Shown here one piece after another: positions 50,890 through 51,365 of a stretch of DNA of 51,365 bases (its first letter is position 1; each line of letters begins with the position of its first letter). The position numbers and the translations under genes were made by a program. Source of the stretch: Desulfobulbaceae bacterium UBA5611 (GTDB taxonomy: Bacteria; Desulfobacterota; Desulfobulbia; Desulfobulbales; Desulfocapsaceae); NCBI GenBank assembly GCA_002424635.1, contig DIKT01000061.1, positions 1-51,365 on the forward strand. The letters are read 5' to 3'. The notes beneath the pieces are model-generated. The model was not told the origin of the DNA. It saw only the letters and a list, made by a program, of their open reading frames with translations, and did no database searches.

Positions 50890-51365
50890 TCACTTTTTGT
50901 CGATATCGGCTTCAGACGTCGGCGTAAGATTATTCTCCAGTTTTTTACTGCGCCAGATAAAAAAGATCACCGGATAGACCAGCAGTTCCATAATTAATGA
51001 AGTTACAGCCCCGCCGACCATAGGCGCTGCGATGCGTTTCATGACGTCAGCCCCGGCGCCGGTGCTCCACATAATGGGCAGCAGCCCGGCGATAATTGTA
51101 ATGACCGTCATGAGCTTGGGCCGGATACGCTGGACTGCCCCATAATGGACTGCCTGCATGAGGTCGCCCTGCGTGCGCATGCGCTTCTCTGCCGTCCACT
51201 TTGTAAAGGCCAGATCCAGATAAAGCAGCATGACGACACCGGTTTCGGCATCGAGCCCGGCCAGGGCGATCAGACCGACCCAGACACCAATGGACATATT
51301 ATAGCCCAGCAGATAGAGGAGCCAGAAGGCGCCGACCAGCGAAAAGGGCACAGCCAGAAAGACGA
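50890..51365 (-). CDS. cusA: CusA/CzcA-type RND metal efflux pump, C-terminal end
   Basis: The last 158 codons of a heavy-metal RND transporter; the frame is open to the window edge (VFLAVPFSLVGAFWLLYLLG). GLIALAGLDAETGVVMLLYL and RPKLMTVITIIAGLLPIMWS followed by GADVMKRIAAPMVGG are the conserved C-terminal helices TM10-12 of CusA/CzcA. It would span the inner membrane and export Cu(I)/Ag(I) or divalent metals with an adaptor and outer-membrane channel encoded outside the window. The GADVM and METAL-type motifs deciding the metal are mostly out of view, so the symbol is provisional. Confidence 0.88.
   Translation of the reverse strand, partial: VFLAVPFSLVGAFWLLYLLGYNMSIGVWVGLIALAGLDAETGVVMLLYLDLAFTKWTAEKRMRTQGDLMQAVHYGAVQRIRPKLMTVITIIAGLLPIMWSTGAGADVMKRIAAPMVGGAVTSLIMELLVYPVIFFIWRSKKLENNLTPTSEADIDKK

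Overview
The window reads as a chromosomal stretch of a strictly or facultatively anaerobic Desulfobacterota bacterium, most like the Desulfobulbales (former Deltaproteobacteria). The evidence is indirect: multiheme c-type cytochromes, DsrE- and TusA-type sulfur-relay proteins, a secreted (periplasmic) CbiK cobaltochelatase of the kind known from sulfate reducers, and DUF1538/PII-like genes. No rRNA, tRNA, CRISPR array or complete insertion sequence was seen.

Layout. (1) 1-7836, minus strand: a nine-gene co-directional block. Read in transcription order it is HAMP-only membrane protein, 7-heme cytochrome, HAMP-only membrane protein, 4-heme cytochrome, GspE/PilB-type ATPase with tandem MshEN motifs, HDOD protein, TusA, DsrE-like protein, and a GAF/PAS sensor kinase cut by the window edge. 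The cytochrome + HAMP pair occurs twice. (2) 8146-22167, minus strand: an accessory region. It holds small metal-handling and membrane proteins (SHOCT, DUF5676, methyltransferase-like, DUF2933, two YHS proteins, two methionine-rich microproteins), an epimerase-SPW-VKOR fusion, a GH15 glucoamylase, a HAD phosphatase remnant and zwf. Five genes here are broken (three long ones, a UPF0060/YnfA homologue and the HAD phosphatase), whereas the other regions look intact apart from one 26-codon remnant. (3) 22476-27127: alpha/beta hydrolase, J-domain protein, two methyltransferases, a truncated oxidoreductase remnant, an MJ1316-type protein, several palindromic repeats and a secreted repeat protein. 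(4) 27135-38854, mostly plus strand: hrpB, KDPG aldolase, an HMGL-type aldolase, YchJ, topB, rsfS and thrC. (5) 38875-44068, minus strand: a cobalamin locus under a cobalamin riboswitch with a strong promoter (cbiK, btuC, btuD, btuF, cbiL, terminator). (6) 44176-46482, plus strand: lemA and two TPM-domain genes behind a strong promoter. (7) 46538-51365, minus strand: DUF1538-DUF1538-PII-CBS, ExoD, a small membrane protein, and a His/Met-rich periplasmic protein downstream of the end of a CusA-type metal efflux pump.

How the parts fit. Region 1 looks like a redox or heme-linked sensory unit joined to an assembly/secretion ATPase. Region 2 resembles the accessory gene sets that accompany copper/silver resistance, and the CusA end at the right edge fits this. 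Region 5 should scavenge corrinoids or cobalt and supply an early anaerobic corrin-ring methylation step. An imperfect palindromic repeat family recurs between genes at about 23.3, 25.4, 31.8, 33.3 and 42.6 kb.

The most unusual items are the paired Met-rich microproteins (17 methionines each in 49 and 45 residues), the doubled cytochrome/HAMP module, the concentration of disrupted genes between 9.6 and 20.9 kb with one break lying exactly on a slippery heptamer, and the DUF1538-PII-CBS operon. All family names come from reading translated sequence by eye; none was checked against a database.
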